The notes under the pieces were generated by a model, which searched no databases, had not been told where the DNA came from, and was given only the letters and a program-made list of their open reading frames with translations. This document shows, piece after piece, positions 8,087-16,944 of a stretch of 28,788 bases of DNA. Location: assembly GCA_035758575.1 (NCBI GenBank), contig DASTXH010000047.1, forward strand, positions 1 through 28,788. The letters run 5' to 3'. Numbering within the stretch: position 1 is the stretch's first letter; each line of letters opens with the position of its first letter. Source of the stretch: JANWHZ01 sp035758575 (lineage in GTDB: Bacteria; Patescibacteriota; Saccharimonadia; Saccharimonadales; UBA4665). Position numbers and translations under genes: made by a program.

Positions 8087-10738
8087 CTAGTTGGTCGGAT
8101 CCGGGTTAATTGCACCTTGGGGTGCTAGCGATGAGTCGAACATAGATCCTGCTGCTTGCTGCGCAGACTCTATTAGCAGACATGCGTTTGTTGTGGTCGC
8201 TAGTGGTTCGCCGGTGTTGGGATCCTGAGGCAAGCTCGTCATCCAATCCACGTTTGTCTGGTCGGTACAGTGCGTATTGTAGTATGTTTCAGGATCATTG
8301 GGTATCTGGTTCGGCATGTAGCCGTATTGAACGACGCCGAACGGGTCATCCATTGGGCCGGGTGCGGCGAAGGCCTTATTGGTAGCAAACACATTTCCGA
8401 ATGCGCTAGCCAGAGTTTTAATAGGATTGTCGATGAGGGCTCCTAGTCGTATGGCTGCTTGGGGCATCGTTCCTGGCATAGCAACGGCCAGACGCGACAC
8501 AAGTGAGTATGGGCTGGTGGTGCTGAACATACGGGCAAATATTGGTTGCCGGTCAAACATGGCTTGATCTTCAGCCGCAGCCGTACTACGTATGTCGGCA
8601 ATTTGCTGATTGGTAAGTTTCGCACAGCCAAGCTGTACCTGGCATGTCTTGTTGGCAGCTACATCGGCACCGGCCGTAATCATGTCAAAGCTTCGTCCGC
8701 CGCTCATGTCTTGCGAGAACGGCGACGGCAGCAGCACGCCGATGAACCAGTTCACGAATTGCCCTACATACTGCCCCGCCTGTTTTACGACGTTGGGACA
8801 TGACCCGGGCGAATTCGGTGGTATATTGAGCACGGTATTGCAGGCCCCCTCCATTACGGCGCCTGTTATCGACCCAATGAGGTCATTTACCCAGTTTATG
8901 ATGTGCGCAAGCCCGGTAAGCCCCGGAACAAAGTTGACGATATTAGTGATCGCGTCTGTTATGCCATTGCCACGGTCAAGTTTTTCTTCGGGGCATACCA
9001 CTTGTCCATTCTGCACCGATGACCCGTCGTTGCAGGTATAGTTGCTTGCGCCGGGTGCGCCTCCTCCAAGTAGTGCGCCATACAACGGCGTGGCAGTAGC
9101 ATCAACCTGGTTGTTTGCTGAGCCGCTCATGTTAGTCGTAAGCGACTGGACGAATGATCCGAGCTCCACCGAATCCATGTGACCTGACTTTGTCTCTGAG
9201 CTGACAGTGCTGTACGTCATATACATGTTTACTGCGGCAGCGGCGTTTATGGCGTACCCCATCCACCGTACCATTGGTCCAAGTTTGTCGGCGAGACTGA
9301 TGACCTGAGCGGCTAGCAGCACCCATCCAACTATAGGTACTGCTTTGGTGCCAAGCTTGCCTATGTTTTCACCAAAAACGGCAGTCAGCACTTTCTCGAC
9401 AATAGTTTCGGCAAAACCCTTTTCTGCAATACTACTGGCGTTTTTTACGGCCGTAGCCAGGTCGGTTAGATCATTTGCGGGATCTTGTGCGTATGCGACC
9501 ATCTGCTGGGATAGATTTTTTTGGAAGGGTGTCATGTTTGTCGTGTCTAGGGACTCACCAGGCGCCAGGCTTGGTATTTTTTCCAGAACTTCACTACAGA
9601 ACCCCGTATCGGGGCTTAGCAGACACTGAAACATGATGGAGTATTGCTCGCTGAAGAGCCCGACGACGCGCCGTACAAAGGCTGCCTGCGCGGCCAGCTT
9701 TTTATCAGCTATGGCTGCAGTAAATTTATCCCGTATATCGCAGGCGATAACGCAGCGTTTGATGCCATACTTTTCTTCTAGTAGTTTACCTATAAAGTAT
9801 CTTTTGTCGACCTCCCACCAGCGTGTCGCGTCTTTGAATGCCTCCCGTGCCTTGGTGACATTTGTCTCCTTACCGATATCAAAGATGGACACCTCTCCTT
9901 TCATGACCTTCTGTAGGTCTGCGTCGGTCAACGCTTGCTCGCCGTTCATTGCCATGTATAGCTTGCCGTTTTTTTTGCCGAAGACAATGCCGTAGTCCTT
10001 GGCTAATTTATTCTCGAGTTTATTTTGGCGCCATGCTTGATATAACCTGCTTACCGGGCCATGGCCGCCTATATCACCGACGCAAGTAGGCTCAACGGTA
10101 CTGGTGCAGTAGCCAGTGTTTATGCCTTTCAGCACATAGTTAGCGATGTATTTATTGATTAGATTGTCAGTCATCTTTTGCATTGCTGCTTGCGGCGCAG
10201 ACTGAAAGAGTGAGTCTAGCCGTTCTATCAGCGCCGTAACCTTGAGCGGCAACAGGAAGGAATAGCCGCCTATGATGGCTGCGCCTCCGCCTCCAAGCAG
10301 GATACCTACGCCGATGGCGGCCTTACGTCGATTCGAGAGTTTGCCCTTCTTCTTTGGCTGCACTTGTTCGCTGTCAGCGGCTTGCTGGGTTGCTTGCGGG
10401 GCTAGTTGGTTCAGGGACTGCGATTCCGAGGCCTCTGCCGCTCCTTCTGTCGGCTTCACCTGTGAGGCTCCGGTTAATGCGTTCAGCTCCGCTTCGTCAG
10501 GGGATATGCCCGGATCACGGTCTCCGATCCGTCCGAAGTCAGCCTCTTCGTTATACTGGTTCTGCAACTGCATAAGTCGCTCGGGTGTGAGCCCTTGTGT
10601 GTCGTCGTGGTCTCCCACGTGCCCAAAGTCGCCGCCCGCCATAGTGTAGCGTGCCTGTAGCGCCTTAAGCCGTTCTTCGGTTAGGCCGTCTGTTGCGCTG
10701 GCCTTATGCGGGTCATCTGGAGGAGCAGCCGTTGCCAT
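8087..10738 (-). CDS. large Cys-rich membrane protein of the secretion cluster, unknown function
   Basis: 883 residues. The N-terminal 135 residues are hydrophilic and contain a duplicated motif of about 30 residues (17-46 and 48-76), each reading GLT-x-ERL-x-x-LQ-x-x-Y followed by DFG-x-(V/I)GD. A basic stretch (KKKGKLSNRRKA) precedes a Gly-rich membrane segment at about 140-165. The long remainder has further hydrophobic helices near the middle (AVPIVGWVLLAAQVISLADKLGP) and several paired cysteines, suggesting disulfides outside the cell. No enzyme motif was recognised. It sits between virB4 and the secreted hydrolase gene, 4 bases from the latter, so it is likely a structural part of the same system. 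The 78-base gap to virB4 holds a GATAAT that may be a promoter. Confidence 0.85.
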   Translation of the reverse strand: MATAAPPDDPHKASATDGLTEERLKALQARYTMAGGDFGHVGDHDDTQGLTPERLMQLQNQYNEEADFGRIGDRDPGISPDEAELNALTGASQVKPTEGAAEASESQSLNQLAPQATQQAADSEQVQPKKKGKLSNRRKAAIGVGILLGGGGAAIIGGYSFLLPLKVTALIERLDSLFQSAPQAAMQKMTDNLINKYIANYVLKGINTGYCTSTVEPTCVGDIGGHGPVSRLYQAWRQNKLENKLAKDYGIVFGKKNGKLYMAMNGEQALTDADLQKVMKGEVSIFDIGKETNVTKAREAFKDATRWWEVDKRYFIGKLLEEKYGIKRCVIACDIRDKFTAAIADKKLAAQAAFVRRVVGLFSEQYSIMFQCLLSPDTGFCSEVLEKIPSLAPGESLDTTNMTPFQKNLSQQMVAYAQDPANDLTDLATAVKNASSIAEKGFAETIVEKVLTAVFGENIGKLGTKAVPIVGWVLLAAQVISLADKLGPMVRWMGYAINAAAAVNMYMTYSTVSSETKSGHMDSVELGSFVQSLTTNMSGSANNQVDATATPLYGALLGGGAPGASNYTCNDGSSVQNGQVVCPEEKLDRGNGITDAITNIVNFVPGLTGLAHIINWVNDLIGSITGAVMEGACNTVLNIPPNSPGSCPNVVKQAGQYVGQFVNWFIGVLLPSPFSQDMSGGRSFDMITAGADVAANKTCQVQLGCAKLTNQQIADIRSTAAAEDQAMFDRQPIFARMFSTTSPYSLVSRLAVAMPGTMPQAAIRLGALIDNPIKTLASAFGNVFATNKAFAAPGPMDDPFGVVQYGYMPNQIPNDPETYYNTHCTDQTNVDWMTSLPQDPNTGEPLATTTNACLLIESAQQAAGSMFDSSLAPQGAINPDPTN

Positions 10739-10816
10739 ATACTAATTACGTCCCATTATCTATATAGCTGGACGTAGTTTGCATGCGCCCCTCCGTCCGC
10801 TTATGGCTTTATTGTA

Positions 10817-12736
10817 CTACATGTTGGTGGAGCCGGGATAGAGCCGATTGTTTAGATCTATCGTTCCCTGGGGTTGGTCAAAATTACCCTGTTCCTGTGC
10901 CGTCTGCATTTGCTGTACCTGCAACGGGTTGGTGGTGATCAGCCCGGTTTCTGTAGGGCTGGCGATAACTTGAATATGTACATGGTTCTGACCGGCAAAG
11001 AATAATCCCTGACCTACCGGGAACTGGCTTAAGCGTTTACGTTCCTCGCTCGTCAGTTTGAATACGCCGCTTAGTATATCTACGGCGCTCGCCGATTGTT
11101 TCAGGAGAAACTGCATACTGGCGTTGGCGACGATTGCCCGGCCCATGCGCGATCCCATAAAGTCTTCCACGTCCTGCGTAATGGTCGTGATGCCTAAGTT
11201 GTATTTGCGCGCGCGTTTGGCGATTGAGAAAAGGAAGTTCGCGGAGTCTTCGTATTTCATCAATTGCCAGGCTTCGTCCACTATCAAGATACGGCGTTTC
11301 TGGTCGGTTTTCGTTTTGTTCCATATGTAGTTCAGGACGATGTACATTGCAACCGGGCGCAATTCGTCCTCTAGGTCTCGTATATTGAACACAACCATCG
11401 GGTTGTTGATCGATACATTGCTCTGTTGTGAGAAAATGCCGGCAAATGTACCAGCCGTATATTTGCGCAGCCGCTGTGCGAGCTGAGGGCCAAAACCACC
11501 CATGTGTAGCAATGTGTCGTATAGATCGTTGATCGTTGGCGGCACGCCCATATGCGTCAACGGGTCGTTGGTAATACCGGCACGAGCATATGTCTCAATA
11601 AGTGCGGAGTCTAGGTCGGCTTCTTCTGCTGGCGTCAGTGCTGGCATCAGTGCCGCTCCGCCGCCTACCATTTGTGCTTGGGCGCCACCCATCATAAGGC
11701 GCAGAAGGCCATGCAGGGTGATCAAGTTTGACCGCAACGCATTGTTTGCCTCTTCAGTGTCGACTACTTTCGGCAAGTCGAATGGATTGATGCGCGTCGT
11801 GCTGTTGAGGCTCAAGTGCACGTACGCACCACCCACAGCATCACACATGCGCTGATATTCATTCTCGGGGTCTACGATGAATATTTCCGTACCAAACATC
11901 ATGCTACGCAGCGCTTCCAGCTTTACGGTGAACGATTTACCGGCACCAGATTTCGCGAACACTACTGAATTGCCGTTTTCCAAAGAGAAACGGTCGAATA
12001 TGACCAGGCCGGAGTTGTGCATGTTGATGCCATAGAGGATGCCGTTGTCTTGGGTCAGATCAGCACTCGTGAACGGGAAGCTGGTAGAAAGCGCACCGGT
12101 GGCAAAGTTGCGCCGGATTTGTAACTGGTCAGTAAATTGCGGGATGTTGCTGTTCAGCCCCTGCTCTTGCTGCGACGTGGCCGGCTTGCTATAGATAAGC
12201 TGCTGGCCTAAGAGTGACTCAACCTTATGTGACACGAATTCAAGTTCGTCCATCGATAGCGCATAGATAGTGAAATATAGTCCAAAACGGAAAAAGCGTT
12301 CCTCACCTACCTGCAGCTTGTCGCGCATCTCTTCCGCGTCCAAGATCGCAGCCTGCTTTGACGGATCGCGCACCCGACCTTTTTCCTGGTCTATCTGTAT
12401 GCCCGCTTCCAGCTGGGTGACTTTTTTACGCAGGTTCTCAAGCACCACCTGGCTTTCTACGGGGTAGATGTACATGCTCATGTCCATCACCTCATCAAGG
12501 TTGACCATGCTCGAAAGCCAACCGGTATATACCTGCCGAGGATAACCATAGACATAGTAAGTGCGGGCAAACCGTGTACCCAGCTGGAAGTAATTGCCAA
12601 AAAGTTCGATGGAGCTTGGGGCGATGAAGTCGCGAAGTGCTGTAATGCCTTTTTGGAAAGCGGCTTGTACCTCGCGTTCTTCCATAGCACGCTGTGCTTG
12701 CGCGACTGCCACTGGGTCAATTTTTTTCCGTGCCAT
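10817..12736 (-). CDS. virB4: VirB4/TraC-like type IV secretion ATPase
   Basis: 639 residues. The cytoplasmic ATPase powers pilus assembly or substrate transport in type IV secretion systems. Walker A is SGAGKS, ending near residue 268, and Walker B is RILIVDEAW with Asp487 and Glu488. These are followed by the conserved ARKYNLGITTITQDVEDF segment and a Gln-rich C-terminus. The N-terminal 230 residues correspond to the family's non-catalytic domain (YVYGYPRQVYTGWL, then the PVESQ region). Its ATG overlaps the TAA of the upstream gene by one base (TAATG), so the two are translationally coupled. Length is somewhat short compared with the roughly 800 residues of classical VirB4, as the upstream gene may supply an additional module. 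Confidence 0.94.
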   Translation of the reverse strand: MARKKIDPVAVAQAQRAMEEREVQAAFQKGITALRDFIAPSSIELFGNYFQLGTRFARTYYVYGYPRQVYTGWLSSMVNLDEVMDMSMYIYPVESQVVLENLRKKVTQLEAGIQIDQEKGRVRDPSKQAAILDAEEMRDKLQVGEERFFRFGLYFTIYALSMDELEFVSHKVESLLGQQLIYSKPATSQQEQGLNSNIPQFTDQLQIRRNFATGALSTSFPFTSADLTQDNGILYGINMHNSGLVIFDRFSLENGNSVVFAKSGAGKSFTVKLEALRSMMFGTEIFIVDPENEYQRMCDAVGGAYVHLSLNSTTRINPFDLPKVVDTEEANNALRSNLITLHGLLRLMMGGAQAQMVGGGAALMPALTPAEEADLDSALIETYARAGITNDPLTHMGVPPTINDLYDTLLHMGGFGPQLAQRLRKYTAGTFAGIFSQQSNVSINNPMVVFNIRDLEDELRPVAMYIVLNYIWNKTKTDQKRRILIVDEAWQLMKYEDSANFLFSIAKRARKYNLGITTITQDVEDFMGSRMGRAIVANASMQFLLKQSASAVDILSGVFKLTSEERKRLSQFPVGQGLFFAGQNHVHIQVIASPTETGLITTNPLQVQQMQTAQEQGNFDQPQGTIDLNNRLYPGSTNM

Positions 12737-13713
12737 TATTGAAGCTCCCGTTGTAAGTGTGCCTGCGGAGCCATACCCTGCCCCTTGGTTATAATGTCAG
12801 CCGTCAAGTCGTTGAAGTTTTTGAGCTGCTGCCGCGTTGCCGTATCGGGATTGTATGTATCGTAGTACAGCTCGATCAGTTCCTGCGTGTCAAGCGGCAA
12901 GCCTTGTACGCCGCACTGCATCAGGCCGGCAAGTACTGCCTGTACACGGTTACGGAGTTCAGTTTTGGCTTTTTCCAGATCAGCTTCGTTAAGGGTAACG
13001 TGCTGCTCGGTGTTGCTGAACAAGGCCTTTAAACCGCTGAAGAAGCCTTTGCTTTGGGCTAGGGCTTCCTTACCCTGGGCAACTACTTTCTGCCCCTCTG
13101 TTCCAGGATTGTACGGTACCACGACATAGAATTTTTTATCCATGATGTTTGTTTGCTGCGAAAGTTGGTCAATATAGCCGATGTAATCTTCCATCAACAT
13201 TGCCAGTAGCATGTTGTCGTGCTCGGTGCGTATTTTATCCAGCTTAGCTATATAGGGTTGCAAATCAACCTTTTGTGAACGAATAAATATTTGGATTGGA
13301 AAGTATAGTGAATTTAAAAATCCTTGGTAGCTGTATTCTACCGCTTCCTGTTCCTGTGGACTCATAAGGTCGAAGTTGATAGATTTTACCATGACGACCG
13401 AACGGTAGGAGCCATCATTCATGATTACGATGCCGTCGCGTACCTCGGCGATTTGCAGCGTATTCTGCGTACTGTTCGGGTTAGAGCGTGCTTGTGGTGC
13501 GGTAGGTGCGCCTGTAGCTTGAGCAACGGTAACGGCCGGCGGTGCCTGCGGTGCGGAGTGCTGCGGCTGATAATGGAGCGCTTGGCCGCTTTGGAACGAA
13601 AAGGCCTCGGGTGCGTCTTGTGCGGACGCGGGTGTATACCCCTGGTGCGTCGGCTGTGGCGGCGTGGGCATGGCTCCGGGCTGGAATTGTTGGTTTGGGG
13701 CTGAAGGGTTCAT
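12736..13713 (-). CDS. VirB4-coupled protein with Pro/Gln-rich N-terminus
   Basis: 325 residues. Residues 1-85 are rich in Pro, Gln and Ala and probably disordered. About 90-230 form a compact domain beginning LQIAEVRDGIVIMNDGSYRSVVMV, which resembles the N-terminal domain seen in TraC/VirB4-type ATPases, with a helical C-terminal part. No membrane segment and no nucleotide motif is seen. The ATG at 13713 is chosen over an upstream TTG at 13734; a GGAAA lies about 10 bases before it. The stop overlaps the virB4 start (TAATG). The likely role is as a detached VirB4 N-terminal module or ATPase partner, an inference from similarity of pattern and coupling. Confidence 0.82.
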   Translation of the reverse strand: MNPSAPNQQFQPGAMPTPPQPTHQGYTPASAQDAPEAFSFQSGQALHYQPQHSAPQAPPAVTVAQATGAPTAPQARSNPNSTQNTLQIAEVRDGIVIMNDGSYRSVVMVKSINFDLMSPQEQEAVEYSYQGFLNSLYFPIQIFIRSQKVDLQPYIAKLDKIRTEHDNMLLAMLMEDYIGYIDQLSQQTNIMDKKFYVVVPYNPGTEGQKVVAQGKEALAQSKGFFSGLKALFSNTEQHVTLNEADLEKAKTELRNRVQAVLAGLMQCGVQGLPLDTQELIELYYDTYNPDTATRQQLKNFNDLTADIITKGQGMAPQAHLQRELQ

Positions 13714-13736
13714 GTAATAAATGTTTCCGTCCAATA

Positions 13737-14948
13737 TTATGATGTAGACCGGTCGTGTAGGTTTATGATTACTTCGCCCGGGTGCTCATCCTGCTTATTG
13801 GCAATGTTTGCTAATGTAGAAATGGTCAAATCGTTCCGCTTTGCAAGCTCTATTGTAGCAGGGTTGACTTGGGGTGTCATGGCTGGTTGCGATGCATATG
13901 TGTTGCCTATCGACGGCTGCATAGTCGGTTGTGCGCCTAGGGGCTGTATAGTCCGCATGTGCCCATAATTGTTTGTTTGCTCCATGCGTTCCTTTTGCCG
14001 CAATAATTCTTCGGCAAATGCCTGCTCTGCCTCGGTTGGTTCGGCGGCCACTGGCATGCCCGGTACTGGCATCGCCGGCACTATGGGTGTCGCCGCCATA
14101 ACAGGCTGTGGGGCTTGCACTATAGGTGCTGCCGCTGCTACGGCGAACGGCGGTGGCGTATCGGTGGGCGTTCCGCCGGCGATATCGAGCGGTTTGCGGG
14201 CGAACCACTGTGACGCCGCAGGTGCCGGCAGCTGTGATTGTATTGCAGATGCAGCGGCATTTTGTGGCACTTGCACCGGAGGCAATGTTGCGCCAGCAGG
14301 TTGTCTCATTTGCTGTATAAGGCGTTCACGATTGTTTTGCTCGGTATTGTTCATCAGCTGGCTTAGCTGGAAAGCTCGGGAATTGTTGCGTTCGTCCAGC
14401 ATGTCATCGCCCGCCGTCACATCTACTTGGGACACCTGCTGCGGCATAGAGCTTGGGCCTACCAGACGGTCAGAATCAGTCACGCCAGGTGATGTGTTGC
14501 CCGCGTCGAGGTTGATATTTACGTTTTTGATTGCCCAACCACGACTGTCGAGTGTACTCGCCAGGGCAGTCAGCCGGCTTTCCACTTGCGTTTGAGACAG
14601 ATTGTTCGTAAGCACTCGCTCTATTTTTTTGGGTGCGGTAACAGTTACCAGCTCTTTGACGCCGCTCTGATCCCAGATGCGTCGCCTTGGTTTTAAGAAA
14701 AAGCGAATTTTAGCCAATGCCCACAGTTCTGTCGGCTGATCCCTGCCCCATGGAAATGCAAAGAAGCCGCCAAATATCGTAACGGGCAAGAACAAGATCA
14801 AGAGGTAGGCAGCACCCTTCGCAAAACTGATAAAGCCCAAGTAGCCGCTAACCGCAGCCATACAAGCATAGATAAACTGTTTGAGACTCAAAGGCCCTAC
14901 TAGTTTATCTTCAGCTTCAATATCCTGAATAACCTTGTACGTTGCCAT
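13737..14948 (-). CDS. PrgI-family (VirB3-like) membrane protein
   Basis: 403 residues. The N-terminus (MATYKVIQDIEAEDKLVGPLS) followed by two membrane segments (about 25-42 and 48-67) and the PWGRDQPTELW/FFLKPRRRIWDQSG block is characteristic of PrgI proteins, the small VirB3-like inner-membrane partner of VirB4. The family domain ends near residue 140. The remaining 260 residues are an unusually long cytoplasmic tail, low-complexity and rich in Ala, Pro, Met and Gln, probably flexible. It is followed after 23 bases by the VirB4-associated gene. No Shine-Dalgarno precedes the ATG; TATACT lies 8 bases upstream, so the transcript may be leaderless and the operon may begin here. Confidence 0.9.
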   Translation of the reverse strand: MATYKVIQDIEAEDKLVGPLSLKQFIYACMAAVSGYLGFISFAKGAAYLLILFLPVTIFGGFFAFPWGRDQPTELWALAKIRFFLKPRRRIWDQSGVKELVTVTAPKKIERVLTNNLSQTQVESRLTALASTLDSRGWAIKNVNINLDAGNTSPGVTDSDRLVGPSSMPQQVSQVDVTAGDDMLDERNNSRAFQLSQLMNNTEQNNRERLIQQMRQPAGATLPPVQVPQNAAASAIQSQLPAPAASQWFARKPLDIAGGTPTDTPPPFAVAAAAPIVQAPQPVMAATPIVPAMPVPGMPVAAEPTEAEQAFAEELLRQKERMEQTNNYGHMRTIQPLGAQPTMQPSIGNTYASQPAMTPQVNPATIELAKRNDLTISTLANIANKQDEHPGEVIINLHDRSTS

Positions 14949-14956
14949 TAGGTACT

Positions 14957-14962
14957 AGTATA
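14957..14962 (-). promoter_or_regulatory. -10-like hexamer of the PrgI-VirB4 operon
   Basis: TATACT on the minus strand, 8 bases before the ATG at 14948, in a 49-base gap that has no Shine-Dalgarno sequence. Confidence 0.45.
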
Positions 14963-14997
14963 GCTGAATATCCGTTCCTGCTAAATATGTGCTTTGC

Positions 14998-16839
14998 CTA
15001 AGGGCGCCGCCGTACGAAGCGGTTGAGGCGCTCTAGCCACATAGGAATTTTTATCTTGGTGTGAGGGATCTGGTGTCGTGACCAGTTCTCGGGCGCTGCC
15101 CGAGGATCTACTTCGTAGTGGAAATATGTATCGTATGCTTTCGCGACGCGTTTATCGTGTACGGACGGTGCCATGGCGCGCAGGTATCTGGAACCGTTTG
15201 GCATGGGAGGAGTCGGATTGGTTCGTAAGGATACTATCTGTTGTGCAATCTTGCCATCTATGAGTACCGTGAGAGCTGCCTCGGTCACTACAGACATTGC
15301 TTGCCTGTTTCGGTTTCTCCGGTGTGGTATGGGTGTTGCGCCACGTGGATTTATGAGGTTACCTATGCCGCTTTCTACATAGGAGTATTGGTTTCCGCCA
15401 GCTAGCCCTTCGGGTATAATGCGCCCATCTTGTACGGTGAGCATGCAAGACATATATGCGTTATCCGCCAAGATTTTTATGGCATCATATGAATATTCGT
15501 GCAGTACTCCCATTTTTTTGAAGCCGCCGAGCATGCGTTTTGCTTCCGCATTATTGCCGTAGCCTGCAAGCGCTACCGCCATATCACGGATTTTTTCGCT
15601 AAGTGCGGCACGGACGATCTCGGCACGTTCGCTATTGTATGGCGTGGAGCGTGATGGTAGGAGCCGCTGGAACTCCCGGGCGTTAAACAGTCTAGGGTTC
15701 CACGCGACCGGAGGCGTACTTGTAAAGGCAGCGTCCAACATGGCCTCGGCATCAACGACGACTTGTTGTTCGGTATTATTTAATGAAGCATTCGCAATTG
15801 TCGTTATTTCGGTAAAGACCCGGTTGATTTCGTTATTAACATCCCTCATCGATCGCCCGATATTATTCGCCGATCCTCGTGCCGTATTTATGAGAAGATT
15901 GACGGCAGCTAGGCGGTCCGTCTGGTTGCCGGCATTATTAAATGAGCCCATATTTTGGTTGCGTCTGCGATCGTAGGTGGTCAACTCATTGTCGAGCCCA
16001 GTGATATAGGTCTCTGTTAGATCATGTAGCTCCGCCATGCTGCCGTACTCACGGGACATGAGACCGTGCCGTTCTTTGCGGTATAACAACTGGCGTCCTA
16101 CGATCTGTGTCTTTCGGTGTGCAACACGTGCTTGCGTTGCTGAGTTGACTTGGCCTTCTCCGACCATATGTATATCGTCCCTGTCTCTGAACCCGCTGAG
16201 GGTTTCTGCCGGCTTTAGGCCGCCACGAAAAAAGTATTCACCAACATTTTTAGGGCGTTCAGCCGGAAGAAGGTACTGTGCAGTCTCCTCGCGCTGGATT
16301 GTTTCTAGGAATGCTGTCGGGCTTCGTTTGTAGACCTGTTTTGCCGATACGAAGATAGTAGATTCACGCAACATTACCCCGCCCATCCATCGTACGACTC
16401 GAGCCCGGGGCACTTCGATGAGGCCGCTTTCGCTAAACATCCACCAAGGCCGGGTGGGGTCGAGATCCTTTTTGAGTATACTGTAAGGGTCTTTTTTGGC
16501 CTGGAGCTCGCCTGCTAGTACGCTTTCGGCATGCCTAGTGGCTTCCGGGGTGGTGTCTACTCCTATCATACTGAGGCGCCATACTTCACGTTGGCGCCGT
16601 GTCGCCTCTTCTTGTGTGATGGCACCACTCGCTGCTTGCGCAACGATATTTAGGCGTTCAGCCTCTAAGCGGTTATCAAGCTCCTGCCTTGCCACTTGTT
16701 CAGCGGATACCTGCCCGTTACCCTGTATCCCGCCGTTAGCAAGATTTTGCGCAATCATACCTTGCATTTGTTCAAGCCCCGCCCTGTACGGATCGGGAGG
16801 TACTTGCGGTATGTTCGGTGCCATGTTTGGCCGGTTCAT
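14998..16839 (-). CDS. large soluble protein of the secretion cluster, unknown function
   Basis: 613 residues. Not recognised. It has no signal peptide and no membrane segment. The first 45 residues are rich in Pro, Asn and Gln; about 45-110 are helical and charged, possibly coiled coil (EQVARQELDNRLEAERLN, then EEATRRQREVWRL). The rest is a mixed alpha/beta-looking chain with many Arg, ending in a basic RRRP tail. Its position as first gene of the minus block, ahead of the PrgI and VirB4 genes, suggests a cytoplasmic factor, substrate or scaffold for the machine. The ATG at 16839 has TAATAT 6 bases upstream and no Shine-Dalgarno. Confidence 0.8.
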   Translation of the reverse strand: MNRPNMAPNIPQVPPDPYRAGLEQMQGMIAQNLANGGIQGNGQVSAEQVARQELDNRLEAERLNIVAQAASGAITQEEATRRQREVWRLSMIGVDTTPEATRHAESVLAGELQAKKDPYSILKKDLDPTRPWWMFSESGLIEVPRARVVRWMGGVMLRESTIFVSAKQVYKRSPTAFLETIQREETAQYLLPAERPKNVGEYFFRGGLKPAETLSGFRDRDDIHMVGEGQVNSATQARVAHRKTQIVGRQLLYRKERHGLMSREYGSMAELHDLTETYITGLDNELTTYDRRRNQNMGSFNNAGNQTDRLAAVNLLINTARGSANNIGRSMRDVNNEINRVFTEITTIANASLNNTEQQVVVDAEAMLDAAFTSTPPVAWNPRLFNAREFQRLLPSRSTPYNSERAEIVRAALSEKIRDMAVALAGYGNNAEAKRMLGGFKKMGVLHEYSYDAIKILADNAYMSCMLTVQDGRIIPEGLAGGNQYSYVESGIGNLINPRGATPIPHRRNRNRQAMSVVTEAALTVLIDGKIAQQIVSLRTNPTPPMPNGSRYLRAMAPSVHDKRVAKAYDTYFHYEVDPRAAPENWSRHQIPHTKIKIPMWLERLNRFVRRRP

Positions 16840-16845
16840 TGATTT

Positions 16846-16851
16846 ATATTA
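16846..16851 (-). promoter_or_regulatory. -10-like hexamer of the 613-residue gene
   Basis: TAATAT on the minus strand, 6 bases before the ATG at 16839, within a very AT-rich divergent gap (16840-16944). The AT-richness lowers confidence. Confidence 0.35.
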
Positions 16852-16944
16852 AAGTAGGTTTTATAATTTAAGTCAATAGTTTATTCTAGCTGAATGTTGC
16901 ATAATATGCATTAGTGTGCTATAAGCAATCTCATAGGAGGCATT

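Noticed and set aside
13969..14595. 208-residue open frame antisense to the PrgI-family gene
   Set aside because: Cys/Ala/Gly-rich composition comes from the complement of the low-complexity PrgI tail; the minus-strand gene has clear family motifs.
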